From contig CAZLLE010000083.1 of assembly GCA_964560425.1 (NCBI GenBank), forward strand, positions 58,100 through 122,099: 64,000 nucleotides of DNA, in the 5' to 3' direction. Numbering within the stretch: position 1 is the stretch's first letter; each line of letters starts with the position of its first letter. Origin of the DNA: CAZLLE01 sp964560425. GTDB taxonomy: Bacteria; Campylobacterota; Campylobacteria; Campylobacterales; QNZT01. Of this stretch, positions 63,870-64,000 are shown piece after piece. The notes beneath the pieces were generated by a model. That model made no database searches, was not told where the DNA came from, and worked only from the letters and a program-made list of their open reading frames with translations. The translations under genes and the position numbers were made by a program.

Positions 63870-64000
63870 ATGGATAATTTAACAGACTTAAAAGCTATTT
63901 TGCACTCTAAAAGAGCCAATATTTACTATCTTGAAAAATGTAGAGTTATGCAAAAAGATGGACGGATACTCTATCTTAGTGAAGCAAAAAAAGAGTATCA
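63870..64000 (+). CDS. cas1: CRISPR-associated Cas1, type I-F, N-terminal part
   Basis: The ATG at 63870 follows AAAGG and opens a frame that leaves the window at 64000. The 43 visible residues (start MDNLTDLKAILHSKRANIYY, then LEKCRVMQKDGR) match the type I-F Cas1 N-terminus, which in Yersinia/Pseudomonas reads SDLKTILHSKRAN(M/L)YYL and RVLVNGGR. Cas1 is the integrase that inserts spacers. The catalytic residues lie beyond the window. A cas2-3 fusion and csy1-4 genes are expected downstream. Confidence 0.85.
   Translation, partial: MDNLTDLKAILHSKRANIYYLEKCRVMQKDGRILYLSEAKKEY

Noticed and set aside
1..64000. tRNA, rRNA, tmRNA and SRP RNA genes, prophage and toxin-antitoxin modules
   Set aside because: I read the gaps for tRNA-like T-loops and other signatures and saw none; every long gap is explained by promoters, hairpins or the IS relic. 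A covariance-model scan would be needed to exclude weak RNA genes.

Overview
The window is AT-rich, densely coded DNA from a member of the Campylobacterota (Epsilonproteobacteria), probably a free-living Sulfurimonas/Sulfurovum/Arcobacter-like bacterium rather than a Helicobacter. This placement rests on gene content and remembered gene orders typical of the group (uvrD-truB-csrA-ispE-smpB, clpS-clpA-aat, lnt/yajC-secD-secF, atpB followed by a small membrane gene). No database search was run. No gap without a gene exceeds about 300 bases; the longest (57167-57414) holds an IS200/IS605-type relic.

Layout. 1-5.7 kb: the 3' end of trmD and rplS, then a leftward housekeeping operon (uvrD, truB, csrA, ispE, smpB, a small membrane methyltransferase). 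5.8-11 kb: a LysR regulator, an SspB-like protein, the p-aminobenzoate genes pabB and a pabC-like lyase, pyrB, a glycine-zipper envelope protein and bioD. 11-14.2 kb: the N-degron pathway (ClpS adaptor, ClpA unfoldase, Aat transferase) in one operon.

14.3-22.9 kb is the most interesting block: a six-gene exopolysaccharide system with a TPR/beta-barrel exporter, a cytoplasmic protein ending in a degenerate GGDEF domain that keeps the RxxD c-di-GMP site, a GT2 polysaccharide synthase without PilZ, a 66-residue one-helix protein, a membrane-anchored NodB-type deacetylase with an extra N-terminal domain, and a GH8 hydrolase. It mixes Pga, Bcs and Pel features and looks like a c-di-GMP-controlled secretion system for an N-acetylated glycan.

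23-34.9 kb: HupE/UreJ-like protein, lnt, yajC-secD-secF, small membrane proteins, dnaJ, a K+ channel, dnaX, murI and rho. 35-43.3 kb: a LamG+SGNH lipoprotein; then a rightward run of a DUF4178 pseudogene with one in-frame stop, an intact DUF4178 protein, a 56-residue exported peptide, DUF350, a membrane spermidine-synthase-like protein and the molybdate transporter. 43.3-51.9 kb: M23 peptidase, DHH phosphoesterase, a LysM/rhodanese/four-fold PilJ-like sensor/rhodanese operon, bactofilin, an ABC permease and a TIGR02757 protein. 51.9-57.2 kb: atpB, thiE-like, a diguanylate cyclase, gatB and gpsA.

57.2-57.4 kb carries an IS608-like right end with a broken tnpB 3' end (candidate orphan omegaRNA). 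57.4-63 kb encodes a 1397-residue mosaic surface lipoprotein and a FecR-domain partner. The last 131 bases are the start of a cas1 gene of the type I-F kind, so a CRISPR-Cas locus begins here and runs off the right edge.
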